The translations under genes and the position numbers were made by a program. 64,000 nucleotides of DNA, from positions 62,001 through 126,000 of the forward strand of contig NC_089450.1 in the NCBI RefSeq assembly GCF_026210795.1. The letters are read 5' to 3'. Below the pieces are notes generated by a model. The model had not been told where the DNA came from. It searched no databases and was given only the letters and a program-made list of their open reading frames with translations. Positions 35,816 to 48,000 of the stretch are shown in pieces; position 1 is the first letter of the stretch, and each line of letters begins with the position of its first letter. Source of the stretch: Rhizophagus irregularis. Its lineage: Eukaryota > Glomeromycota > Glomeromycetes > Glomerales > Glomeraceae.

Positions 35816-38185
35816 CTAATTTATATTAATAAGTTTATCATTAACTTCTTTAATTGTTGGCCTAGCTGCACTATCTCCATTCCAACATTTTGTATAAAGG
35901 TTTATATACTCGGCGGGAAATTTAGTAATATCGGGAATATCAGCTTTTTCTCTGTGCCCATCTTTAATCTTTCTGATTAACCCTAAGATCCCACCATCTG
36001 AGAATTCATCTTGGTATGGTATTTTTTCACTCATAACTTCCCATAAAAGAGTTCCCAAACTATAAATATCTGTAGACTTATCTTTATTATAGTCTCCAGC
36101 ATTTCCGTTTATTTTTATAAACGCATTTGGATCTATATAACCAATATTATCAAAAAGATCATCGTAAGCATATATATCTCTATTCCTGAAAGCTTTGTCA
36201 AATGGCTTCTCAAATTGCAAGGGTATATTTGAAATTTTAGCAATTTCATCAAATATAAGAATATTTTTTGGATTCTATAAAGGAAGATAAAAATTAATTA
36301 AAAATAAGGATACAAATAAAAATTAAGATCATATTTACTCACTATATTTTCATGAGTGATACCCTCTCCATGTAACTTCATAATACCGCTTGCGATACCT
36401 TTTACAATTTTCAACTTTTTATCAATAGATAATTTTTTATTGGCTTTTAAATAATCTCTTAAATTACCGCCATTGGCAATTGGCATAACCAAAAACACTT
36501 TGCATTCGTCTAAAAAACAATAATTAATTGAATTTAAATTTTATTTAAACCAATAAATAAATTTAAACTTATACATACCTCTAGTACCAACTCCCAAAAA
36601 TTCAACAATATTAGTATGCTGAAATTGATGATTCCGTTTACTTACCTAAAATATATTTGTGTGTAAATAATTTAATAATGAACCTTAAATACTTCAATTA
36701 ATAATTAACGTAATTACTTACTACTTCTTGTAACTTTGATAAATATATCGTTAACGATGAATTCGCACTCTTATCGCCTTTATCAATTCGTAACGTTTTA
36801 ATTGCAACTTGGGTTGAAGATTCTGTTGATGACACCGTTGCAAAGCTAATCCTTTCAATTTCATCAATAAATTTTTCGGCACTAATTTGATCTTGTTTAA
36901 TAATGTCGACGGATACTCCTTCGTTCGGCCTAGCGGAACTTTCATCAAATCTCTCTTCAATTACATACCTTTTTAGCATCTTGAAATTACGTATCATTTT
37001 CATTTCATCTTGTTCTGTTTTTGGCATATTATTTTTGTAATAATCACTTAAAATACTTTTAATTTCATCTTGAATAGATTTTATATCTGGCCGTTTTGAC
37101 GGATTATCATCCCAGCATTCTCTCATTATTTTTGAATACCTTTGTGGGGTTCCCTGCATAATTTCCGGTCTTAAATTATTCTTGGTAATGTCTTCTGATA
37201 AATCTGCACCATTGTAATCATCATATGGCCGATTACCACTTGACACTTCCCACATAATCATTGCAAAGCTATAAACATCTGAACTGGTGGTCATGTTTTC
37301 CTTTTGATTTTTTAATATTTCTGGAGCAACATATTGAATAGTTCCAAAGAGCTCATTCGATGGATTGTCAATCGGTCGACAAAATCTTAAGTCGCCAATT
37401 AACCAGATTTCACGACTAGTTGAGTACCATATAACCCCAGAATGCAAGTCTCCATGGATTAAATCATTGTTATGGACACTACTTAAAGAATCAAGTATGT
37501 CCAAAAGTATTTTATATTTAGCAACCCAATTAAGGGTACTTATTTTCTCTTGTAGGTATTTCCTTAAATCATGTGCAACGTTTTCCGTGACAACCATGTA
37601 ACAATTACCATCTTTTGTTAATCCGTAACTACGTATAACCGGTAGAATCTTTGACGACAGCGTCAAATGTGCTTTAATCTCTCGAAGCCATTGATCTTGA
37701 TCTGTATTATTCGTGATATACTTTATAGTTACAGATTGTGGACCAAACCTTTTTAACTCTTGTTGCTCATAATCCCAACTCACGTATCTTCCTTCTGGCC
37801 ACATGGCTTTAATCTTAAAATAAAAACCTCCTTCGGATAAATAAGTAATATCCTGTAAACTATCATATGGGATCCATTCTATAATATAGTCTGGTTTAAT
37901 AAAGTTCTTTTGAAAATTTTGAATCCACGCATTAATTTTATCATTCTCGGAATCCCATTCATCGAATCTACTTTCTAAGAATGTTTTCATACAAAAATCG
38001 CAAGACTTTGGAGTGAAGCACAAGTTTTGACATTTCTCACATTGTCTTAATTTCATAAACTTGCCTAAGAACTCGTTTGTTAATTTAATCTTTTCAGATT
38101 TTTCTGCATCGCTTAAAGTATCGTCCTTTTTGATATTATTTATATTATCGAGAATAGATTGCGTTGAAAATTCTATACCTTCCAT
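35816..38185 (-). CDS. Cys-cluster + degenerate kinase + HEN/NIP pseudokinase, 718 aa
   Basis: Exons 36722-38185, 36579-36645, 36343-36509 and 35816-36274 sum to 719 codons. The N-terminus has a cysteine cluster, C49, C52, C56, C62 and C65, that could bind zinc. The first kinase fold (about 95-385) has HGDLHSGVIW as catalytic loop, so the Asp is kept but the Asn is lost, and the DFG position reads GDL. A linker follows, then a second kinase fold: VAIKTLRIDK, VFLVMPIANGGNL, HENINPKNIL and SNIP. Both domains are probably catalytically weak or dead. The tandem order recalls JAK-type pairs, but here neither partner looks intact. The start MEGIEFSTQ is the first in-frame ATG. It converges with the active kinase gene, 210 bp away. 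Confidence 0.82.
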
Positions 38186-39751
38186 TTTCAAGTTGGAAAT
38201 TTTTCTAAATGAGCTTAAAGTTATTCTTTAAATGTTATTATTTTTGTTGTACGAATTTTCATGTGACTATTCGAATCACACGAATGCATAATAAATATAA
38301 TTATTGTAAGGTACCGTATTAAATTGGGGGGTGATAATTTATGCGGTGAAATTTTTGCGCATTGATAAAAAACGCCCTAATCAACGACTTTCATTAGGTA
38401 ATCTGATCTTGTGAGCCTATCTTTTAATCTTTTTTTATATACGACTACAAAAAAGTAATTAACCGTTGTCTACATTAAGGTGATCCGAAGTGTAACCTCA
38501 ATCTGATATCATTTAGAAGTTATTTTCAGTTATCTCAGTTATTTGCGTCACAAACCATAAATTTGTTCAGATAATGCGCGTCGTGAATTCTTAATACGCT
38601 TTTTAAAACCTAAGGCTTTGGAAGTAAAAATGTACCAAGTAATTATCAAGAATAATGTAACAAATTTGAAGCAGAAGAAGAGGAAAAAAAACCGAAACTA
38701 GTAACCACGTTTCTTCCCACTTTTAAAGCAAATTTTTATAATTCTTGTAATTCTTGACTGTGTAAAATTAACATCAAAAATATTATCCTTCATTTTTTGT
38801 TTTACCTACACTGAACTTGCAGATTTGGCTTTCGAAAAAAAAACATAAATTCATAATGATAGCATGCGATTTTTTTTTAAAAAAAAAGCATATCCGTAAT
38901 TTAACTTATAAACAATGTTAAATTAGTTACAATTAAAAGAACAATATACTAGATAGAATCTTATCGATGGAAATCTGTCGCATAAATGAATTTAGATAGT
39001 GAAGTCTAAAGGGCATCTCAGTAATTAACTCAATTCATTATTTGTGGATTGATATTCCAATTGAAAATAGTTTTATATTTATCGTGTAATTTTATTGGCT
39101 CGAAAACATACACACATTAGTATTTAAAATACGGTATCACGTGATTACGTAGATTTTTTTTTATCTTTTGGATAATTAAAACCTTTTTTGCCTACGATTT
39201 GTTCAGCAATACTCCTTGATCACAAACAAACTCTTATCCTGGACAAAGTCTCGTCACACACTTCCTCGATAATGATATTAATTCAGCTCCAATTTTTGAA
39301 CCAGTGGATTCCAAACATGAAATTTATCTCCTAATTCACCAATTCATTCTCCGATTTATTACACCGATACGATATAGATAATAGAATTAGGTCACGCCTC
39401 AGATTTTTTTAATAACAGGCAGGACGACTCCGCTTGGGGGTTTGGTTTTTAACGTCATGTATAGTTTGGTCCACTGTTTGTAATGGTGGTAACTTACAGG
39501 GATTTTCCCCAATCTTTTGTTTATATTTTATTAATATCTAGTGATATTTTTAGTCCTGTTTCAACCAGAATTCACAAAAATTCAACAAAGTCGTATATCA
39601 TTAAATACAACTAAATGTAAGAGCTTTATTCAATTAATAATAAAATAAATAATGCCTATACAAATCACGTGATAACGGATAAAAATACATAAATATGAAG
39701 CCATTAATTTATATTTATATATATACAAACATTAATATGATAAATTGATAA
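38186..39751. other. Intergenic region
   Basis: 1.6 kb without a recognised gene; it includes the promoter of the 38185 gene and the 3' end of the next minus-strand gene. Slightly less AT-rich at 39180-39500, but no protein could be read there. Confidence 0.5.
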
Positions 39752-41511
39752 TTACAAATATGAATGACCAAGTACGAACAATTTAAAGACGAAAAAGAAA
39801 AAAATAAAATAAAAAGGAATAAAAAGAATTATTATAAATATCTGGATAATGACCATTGATGGTATGGTATTTTGTACATTATTTTGTGATCTTTCAACAA
39901 CATGACTCGGTATTGGATGTAATAATGGAAATATATTATGATTTTCATATAATTCTTGTAACAAATTAAATAACTGTTGAATACCTGGTCGTAATGATGG
40001 CTCCTGTACCCAAGCAAGTTTTATAATGGCAAAATACTCTTCTTGAATTGAATTAGAACCTGATTTAATATCAAATGATTCTCTACCACCGTTTAAAACA
40101 TGATCTAGTATTCCCATAAAAGTCATATTTTCATATGGTTTTCTTTGAAAACCAAGTTCCCAGAGTAACATTCCAAAACTGAAAATTTCACATTGAATAG
40201 TATATCTGTTAATATTTTCACGTTTTTTGGAATCCTTAATGCATTCCAATTTCTCAGGAGCCAACCAATGCATTATATCATTAAAATTATCAATAGGGAG
40301 GGTAACAGCATTAAATTCACGAGCAAGGCTAAAATTTGAAATTTTAGGCTGCATTTTTTCTGTGATTAAAATATTTTCGCATTTTAAATCATGATGGAGA
40401 ATATTTACACTATGTAAGAAAGCCAAGCCACGACAAATATCTCTTGCAATTGAAATTTTTGCATCCCACCTAATATTATTATTTAAATATAATTCTCTTA
40501 AATTTCCATGTTCCGCCCATTCAAAAACCATCACATTTTTCTCACATATTTCTGATAAACCATAAAATTGAATAATATATGGACATATATTCAATTTTTC
40601 TAGAATAGCAAGATGCTTTTGAATGTTATTCATAGATATTGATTTACAAGCAACATCCATTGCACGATAAACTTTTTTTTGAATGCTACCTTTACGTATG
40701 ACATGATGTGACGCGTCTTCCAATTCTGAAGGTTTAATTTGATTTGTTACTAATATTAAATTTGAATTATTTACTTGTTCATTAAGTAAAAAAATTTTAA
40801 TAATTTCTTCATTGAGTGGAGTAAAATCAAGTGATTTACTTTTATCTCCATATTCTAAGATTTTATTATTTTGTTCAATAATTTTATTATTTTGATTTTC
40901 AACATTATTTATTTTAAAAATGATTTCCTGATTTTGAAATTGAATTTCATTGGTATTAGAGACGAATTTTTTAGTTCTATTTTCAATAGTCCTTCAATAT
41001 TATCCAAAAATTTCATCATTTCAATCATATCAAGATGTAAAAATGATAAATATTTATTCATCTGTTCATTTGTAGTAATAGTTATTGCTAAATTTAAATC
41101 TCTTGAACAATTATCAAATTCTTCAATAATCTCACGAAATTTTTCTTTAATACTTCCACTTGTATAAAATTTTTTAAATTTTGATAATTGAGTAATATCA
41201 TTACAAAAATCTCTAATATCTTTTAAACAATTTACATATTTATCAAGAGATTTACTATAACCTTGACTAAGAAGATTTTCATCTTTTTCTCTAATTAATA
41301 TTTTAAGCGTAACTTCCGCAGCTTCAATTCGATTAACTAATACTTCACAGGTTTTTTTATTATACTGAGCATTTTCATAAGTTTCTACTATTTCTTTTGT
41401 TAATTCAGATATTAAAGATATAAGAGGTATGAAAGATCCAATGACATTTACTTGTTCCATAACTTTGGATGACGTTTCTATAAATTTACCAATTCCGCTA
41501 ATACTTCGCAT
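39752..41511 (-). pseudogene. MLKL-like helical-bundle/pseudokinase copy, frameshifted and lacking Sel1 repeats
   Basis: Paralogue of 20900-23083. The ATG is at 41511 (MRSISGIGK). The helical bundle (YENAQYNKKTCEVLVNRIEAAE) and start of the brace are read in one frame to about 41000; the rest (brace, linker, kinase fold) continues in another frame from about 40990. A small deletion at the FLDN-glycine turn explains this, since both paralogues have about three more codons there. The kinase fold reads HHDLKCENIL, so the catalytic Asp and Asn are kept, but DFG is NFS. Past the C-lobe (MLLWELGFQRKPYENM, EPSLRPGIQQLFNLL) the Sel1 part is missing and the frame ends in about 34 mostly hydrophobic residues. 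If the shift is a sequencing error, this is a truncated gene with a possible tail anchor. Confidence 0.7.
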
Positions 41512-42779
41512 GATTTGATTGGTCAAAAGATAAATAATGTAAATTTCGAAATGATAATTTTATACCGTTTGAATTATTTGAATTAATATTGTCATTTATA
41601 TATTTATAAGAAAATTTTTTTTTATTTTTTTCACTCATTGTGGTAATTACGGCTTTATTTAAATTTAAATATTTTCTCATTTGTTGAATATGTAAATTTT
41701 GGAAAGAGAATGATCGTCATAATGCACAACGAAAAAAGTTTTGTTTATAATAAATGGTTTCATCTACAAATGAATTCTAGAAAAGTAAATTATACAATGA
41801 TAATTATCATAGTTCTTTACATATAAAATTCGTGTCTTTTCTATGAAGAAATCTTGGCACATAAATTAATTTTTAAATAGTGATGTTAATGTAACATCGA
41901 ATATGTAAAATCGAATTCCAATTTCTTTTAACAGTATTTTTATTTAAAATTTTTTTTTATTTACATCTAAAAGATAATCTACGATAAAATAAGGAAATTT
42001 GTATGGATATTTAGTATGCTTTATATGCTACCTGATTGACGCATAATTTTACATCCCTTTCAAGTTTCAATCAATACGAAAATTCTACGTCACTCGTGAT
42101 CAATAAATAGATTTATTAATAAATTTCTAAATTAGATTATTTGGTGTATTAAATTGGTTTCAATTTTCGCGTTATGGATTTTCTATTTCTAATTTAATTT
42201 AGATAATTGGAATAGGACGGATGAACTAATCAAAAAATTTGTACAAAGACGTAAATTTCATAGTCTTCGAAGTTTAAGAACATAATTGGGAACTTTTCGT
42301 TTGGCTTAATTGTTTGTATTCACGTAAGATCATCGCAATCTGATATGTCCCAAAAAACTAATGTATTTATTCTAATTCACAACATGTGTGTATATTCATT
42401 TATTTTTATTAGGCATATGGATAAAATAGTTATGTATAAACCAAATCATTGAAAAAAAAGATAAACACGAGTTTTCAATAATTTCAGTAAAACAAACATC
42501 AACAAACCGCAGGACATGCATAACAAGGAGACAAATTAGACATTTATAGCCTAGACCGCTAAACAGTATTTTCTGGGAAATAACCGTAATAATACGCGGA
42601 AAACGTGAGAAATAGCCTGGCTCAATACAACAATATATTCAAATTCGGCCGACGCTTTACCAAATTTTTATTAAAAATAATTCTTATCGGAGTTAGGAGT
42701 TTAAGTAGCTTTAAACTTGAAAAATCACTATATATTTTTTATACGTATATTTACTTAAATAATGCTTTATGTAAATACA
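41512..42779. other. Intergenic DNA upstream of the frameshifted MLKL-like copy
   Basis: No gene recognised. It should contain the promoter of the minus-strand gene ending at 39752. Confidence 0.45.
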
Positions 42780-43120
42780 TACATAATTGATCTAGATAAA
42801 CTCAACATTCATTGTATTAATTTCCTTGATTAATTTTATAATACCTTTATATCTTGTATCTTTTGAATATAGTATTTATCACTCGTTATTTCCTATAAAA
42901 GACCTCTTAAATTATATATATCCATTGATTTTCTCTTGAATCTGGGTAAAAATATCAATTATATACCGTGTATATTATCAAACAGTTTAGATTCACTTTT
43001 ATTAATATTGATTTCATCTTAATTATATTTGTTAATTTCATATTTGATTACTTTTATAAATATTGTTTTGTGATGGTGTTTACTATCATCTTTTTTTATA
43101 AATCTTTAATTACGTCTATG
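42780..43120 (-). pseudogene. Relic of the HEN-type pseudokinase C-lobe
   Basis: On the minus strand near 42870-42940 the sequence for SxDIYxLxxLLxEIxS can still be read and matches the C-lobe exon of the genes at 18048, 27330 and 35816, but with stops and frame breaks. Weaker pieces continue toward 43370. It is a decayed gene with no usable frame. Confidence 0.6.
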
Positions 43121-43489
43121 TAAATCATTACTTTGTCTTTTTCGTATGTTAACAATATTGATATATAAAAGTCTCCTAAAAATGAATTGAATTGTTTCAT
43201 ATATCAATTAGAATTTTAAATAATAGATGATAGTATAAATCATTAGACTTACCAATCGTTTTAGTTCTTTTCAAAAGAATTTAGTAAGTATCAATAACTA
43301 CGTTAATGTTAGGTAATTCAGATGATTCATAATCCCCACAACTTTTGCAAAGTATATAATAATAATCCAGATTGAGAATCTTTTGACTCTCACAAACATA
43401 AATCTCTAAAATCACCCCTATGAAATGAACTGTATTAGAAGAACGACATCTAAGCTATAATATTTGATTGTAAATCTATTCTATTAATT

Positions 43490-43570
43490 TTGACCAGCCA
43501 TACGATAACATGAAGTTGACGTAAATAACTTGAGTCCTTTAACTATATCCAGAAAATGTTTTTTCATATG
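43490..43570 (-). pseudogene. Relic of the alpha-E region of the active kinase family
   Basis: Read on the minus strand, TCTGGATATAGTTAAAGGAC and the bases after it match the LDIAKGLSYLHQL part of the gene at 34364-35605 (there at about 34900-34945). The match is too long for chance but the frame is broken. It lies in opposite orientation to the larger relic to its right. Confidence 0.55.
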
Positions 43571-43939
43571 CAATTCACTTTTATACAAAAGCATTCTTGG
43601 GTTATTCTGGTCTGCAATTTAGAATCATTATATAATGTTTCTGTTCCTTCTTCAAAAAATTCTCGTAAAAAAATTTTAATTTAACCCTCAGAAACAATTA
43701 ATGTAAATAAATTATAAACCTAAAAATCTTACAAGATTGCTGCTCTAATGACTCGTAATGTGCATATACATCTATTTGTCGAAGACAATAATCAGAGAAA
43801 CTTGGAATTAAGGCAACTTTTTCTATTTGTACAAGGCGTTATACGCGATTAATCATGTCGATCATAGCTCATATGATACATCGCCATGGTTAACTAAACT
43901 TATATCGTTACTTCAATTTGAAAAAAAATTGGGACTAAC

Positions 43940-44610
43940 TACTTGCTGTAATAAATAAACCTATCAATTATATCCGTGTAATGACTTTTAAACCGTAAAA
44001 TATAATAGAGATAGTGATGGAGAAGGTAGAATTAGCTAAGTCGCCAATGAAGATTTATGCATGCAAAGAAAAATAATAATCTCGTATCAAAGGGAGAATT
44101 TTTTTAATTAATGTTACAAATTAGGTGGAAATACATATTACAAGTCTCTCAAGTAAAAAATCTAATATTTTTAGGTCTGTCAAAGGTGGCATTAGTAGTT
44201 TATGCGGTCTAAATTAAAGCTAATTATATTATTTATGCATTGGAATGGTCTAATTGTTAGACTTTGAGGAAATTAACATGTATTTGCATATATCTAGTCA
44301 TTTATATTCTCTTAATATTGCTCATCATGACTAGTAGTGGAAGCTGCTTCAGATCTTGTAAATTAATATCCATTTTGACAACAAAACTTTATTTCCCGTA
44401 TTAGTTGACGACCATTCTTATTTTATATAGAATATCAATGAAACCGGATCATAGAAGTTGATGTTGGGTATAGAAAGTTTAGACGAAGGTGCTTCACAGG
44501 CGTTAATAAGAATATCATTTCTCTTCTAAAACAAAACTATAACAATTAGCTCGTTTTCCATATATATTATTGATTTGATATCTGGGGATCTATGGTCCTT
44601 ACATACAGAT
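43940..44610 (+). pseudogene. Decayed copy of the 34364-type kinase gene
   Basis: Collinear with the active kinase: 43990-44075 matches its glycine-loop exon (GTAAAATATAATAGAGATAG ... GGAGAAGGTAGAATTAG), 44120-44190 matches exon 2 including its acceptor and the TTTTTAGG step, and 44300-44340 matches the LHQL...HRD region (now CATCATGACTAG). A DFG-region remnant is around 44570-44600. Stops and indels are everywhere, so it is non-functional. Confidence 0.65.
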
Positions 44611-45095
44611 GAATATGAAGTTTCACCACATCAAACAATGAAATTTTACATGATATCAACAAAATTTGAAACAAAACTTATCTTAAACATTCTTAACACA
44701 AAGGTAGGATAGAATAGCGACAATATGATAAGATGCGGACGGGTAATTTATTTTTGTATTCAGAGGATCATTATTTCGCATGTACACAGATTCGATCAAA
44801 CAACTTATTAAATACAAATAAAAAAAATAATAAAATGATCTAGTAATAAAATTATAATTTTTTTACTGATATTTAATTGTAATTTTTTTAATCATAATCT
44901 GCTAAATCAAGTTCTTCATTTAATTCTTTTATTATATATCCTTTCTCATTTTTTAATTCGCAATTTTAAGATATTTAAGATATTAATATTTTAATATAAA
45001 TAATAGAATAATAAATCTAATAATTAAATAATCATTAAAATCAAAAAAAAAAGCTATATTAATTTTTATTAAAATCATTTACAATTAGTAAATTA
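44611..45095. other. Spacer between the kinase relic and the AAA ATPase gene
   Basis: 485 bp, extremely AT-rich. The only readable stretch is a minus-strand 25-codon segment at about 44895-44970 rich in Glu/Asp/Lys, just past the ATPase stop codon (see findings). Confidence 0.45.
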
Positions 45096-48000
45096 TTATT
45101 TTAAATTTTTAATCTTATTTTTTAATACTATTTCAATATGTCTATTATAAATTTTTGTGCTTAGTATATTTTCTCTTAACGCACATAATCCAGATTCTCT
45201 TTAATTATAATTAAAAAATATAATATATATTTTAGAAAATTAATTAAGATATATATATTTTTATATTTAGAAAAAAAATTTACTATACCTTATTAAATTT
45301 TCTAAATCAGCTCCAGTAAATAAATTAGTACTTTTTGATAATTCATTTAAATTTACATCATTGTTAAATGAAACTTTTTTTGACATAATTTGAAGTATAT
45401 TTAATCTTTCTGATTCGTTAGGTAATCCAATATAAATTAATTGATCAAATCGTCCTAAATAAAAATATTAAAAATAATTAAAATATTAAATTAATTAATC
45501 TTAACCGGGGGAATTAACGGGTAAGGAATTATGTTAATTCTGGTGGTCTAGGACAAGGATGCTCGTGAACTGAGTTTACAATCCAGTTTTGAAGTTTGAC
45601 TAGGAATTATGTAATTCCGCCCACCGGTTAATTTCCCCCGGTTAAATTTAGTTATTCTCTTAAAAAACATTAATTATTACCTGGTCTAAGTAATGCATCA
45701 TCAATTTGATCAAGTTTATTGGTACATCCAATAATAATAACTTGTTTTAATTCTTGTATACCATCTATTTCATTTAATAAAGTGCTTAATACTCTTTCAT
45801 TAACTCCACTTGAATTACTACAATCCCACTCTAAAAAAATGTAATTATTTTTTAAAAAAATTATTTTTTTTAATAATAAATAAATAATATTATAATTACC
45901 TCTTTTTGAAGCTATTGAATCTAATTCATCAATAAATACAATACATGGTATAATTTGTCTTGCTCTTTTAAATAAACCTCTTATAATTTTTTCTGTATCC
46001 CCTAAATATTTTGAATAAATTTTTGGCCTTATAAATAAAAGAGAAAAAAAAAATCAATAAAATTTTATATTTATAATTTAATTATAAAAATAAATTATAT
46101 AAACTTTACCCATCAATACATATAACATTCATATGAGATTCAGTAACTAATGCTTGTACCATTAAAGTTTTTCCACATCCTATTAATTATAAAAAAAAAA
46201 TAATATAGTTAAATAATAAATTATTATGCATAATATTAACATTAACAATATATATATAGTTTTTATTTTGCAATATTTGCTAATGTAAGTAATAAACTAT
46301 TAAGGTAATTCATTAATAAAGTTAAATTTTAAACTTGCCTGATGGACCATAAAGTAATATTCCTGATAATGGTTTAGCACCTAATTTTTTATAAGTTTCA
46401 TGTTTAATAATAGACCATTCTACAGCTTGTTTTATTTTCTTTTTTATATGTTCATATCTGAGAATCAAATAAACAATTAATATAATAAAATATAAAATCA
46501 GTTGTATATACAATATTATTATAGCTTACCCGCCTATATCATTCCATTTTTGTTGTGGTAAAATTGATTCTAATTCGATTTTTTGTAATGGATGCATAAT
46601 AGACATAGCATATTCAAAATCATTCCATGAAATAATTAAAGATGATCTAAAAAAAAAAAATAATTCCATTATTAAATTTATGTAAGTTAAAATAAAAAAA
46701 AATATTTTAAAAATAAAGTAAATACTTGCCTAATATTATTATTACCTTTATTATTTTCTGATACATTCTCAATCTCATTATTCTCATTAATTCTCAAATT
46801 TGTCAAATCTTTAATTATATTATTCATATTATCACTAACACTAACTTTCTTGTTATTTTTGTTTATATTCTCTACATTACTCAACGCTTGTAATACTGCC
46901 AATCTGCATAATTTACCTAAATCATTTGGTACATATCCTGAAGTCATCTAATATATTCCAAAGAAATAAGCACAAATATCATTTATGGAATAAGTGTATA
47001 AATAAACCATACCAAGCCAAGTTTTGTGATATAATCTTTCATAACTGAATTATTCATCGCTTCGTTTACAGAAAAAGATAGGTTTAATTTTGATAAATAT
47101 AAGCTTAGAATTTCTTCACGTTGTTTTCTATTTCAACACCAAAAAATTATATTTTATTAAATATTAATCCTAACAGATAAGTGATCTTACAAGACATGCA
47201 GAAGTATAAATACCTGGATGGTATTGATAAAACTAAATTATGTTGAAATATTTCTACTTTACATAGTTCTACTGGTAATTTGGACTTATCACAAGTAAAA
47301 CCAACTACAAAGACCTATATTATATTTGAAAAAATTAATAAAGCTTATATTGAAATTTTATTGTTCAAGTTGTTATATCCATGAAAATACCTGATCAATC
47401 TTGTAAATATCTTGAATCTCTCTCACCAACATGCTGATAACTTTCATTTTCCATTTATCAAAATAATTCTGATCTGCAAACAAAAAATTTTAAAACCAGT
47501 TAACTAGTTTTAAAATTATTGCGAAATTTTGAAATGGAATTATCTGATTCATTTCATTTAAATATTTCTTACCATCTACAGCCAAAATATCAAGATCTTT
47601 TATAACAATGACGGAAGGCGCAGATAACATAGCTTTTGTAAACATAATTCTCAATGGATTTTTATCATCATCTTCTTCAATACTTTCAAACATATCATGT
47701 TTTATCATCATCGTTGTTAATGATATCATGAATAATGTTGCTGATAGTTTATTACAAATATGTCTGTTGTTGAGGTAAAAAAAAATCTTTTAAATAAATT
47801 TGAAATTTTTCAATTAAAGATCAACTTTTGATCTTACTGTATTAGTGATTTTTTACCACTTCCATGTGGACCTATAATTAATGCTGTTCTTGTTTCTTGT
47901 ATTCCAAATTTGCTATGAATTTCTGTGTTTAAAAATGAGCCACCTTAGGGAAAAAAAAATTTTCTTTTATTTCACTGCAATTAAAAAAAAGACTAGATTC

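Noticed and set aside
37365-37601. 78-codon plus-strand frame
   Set aside because: Antisense shadow of the kinase exon 36722-38185.
45530-45620. Possible tRNA or tRNA-derived SINE inside the piggyBac-like element
   Set aside because: Neither strand gives a paired T arm or acceptor stem around the TTC-like motif.
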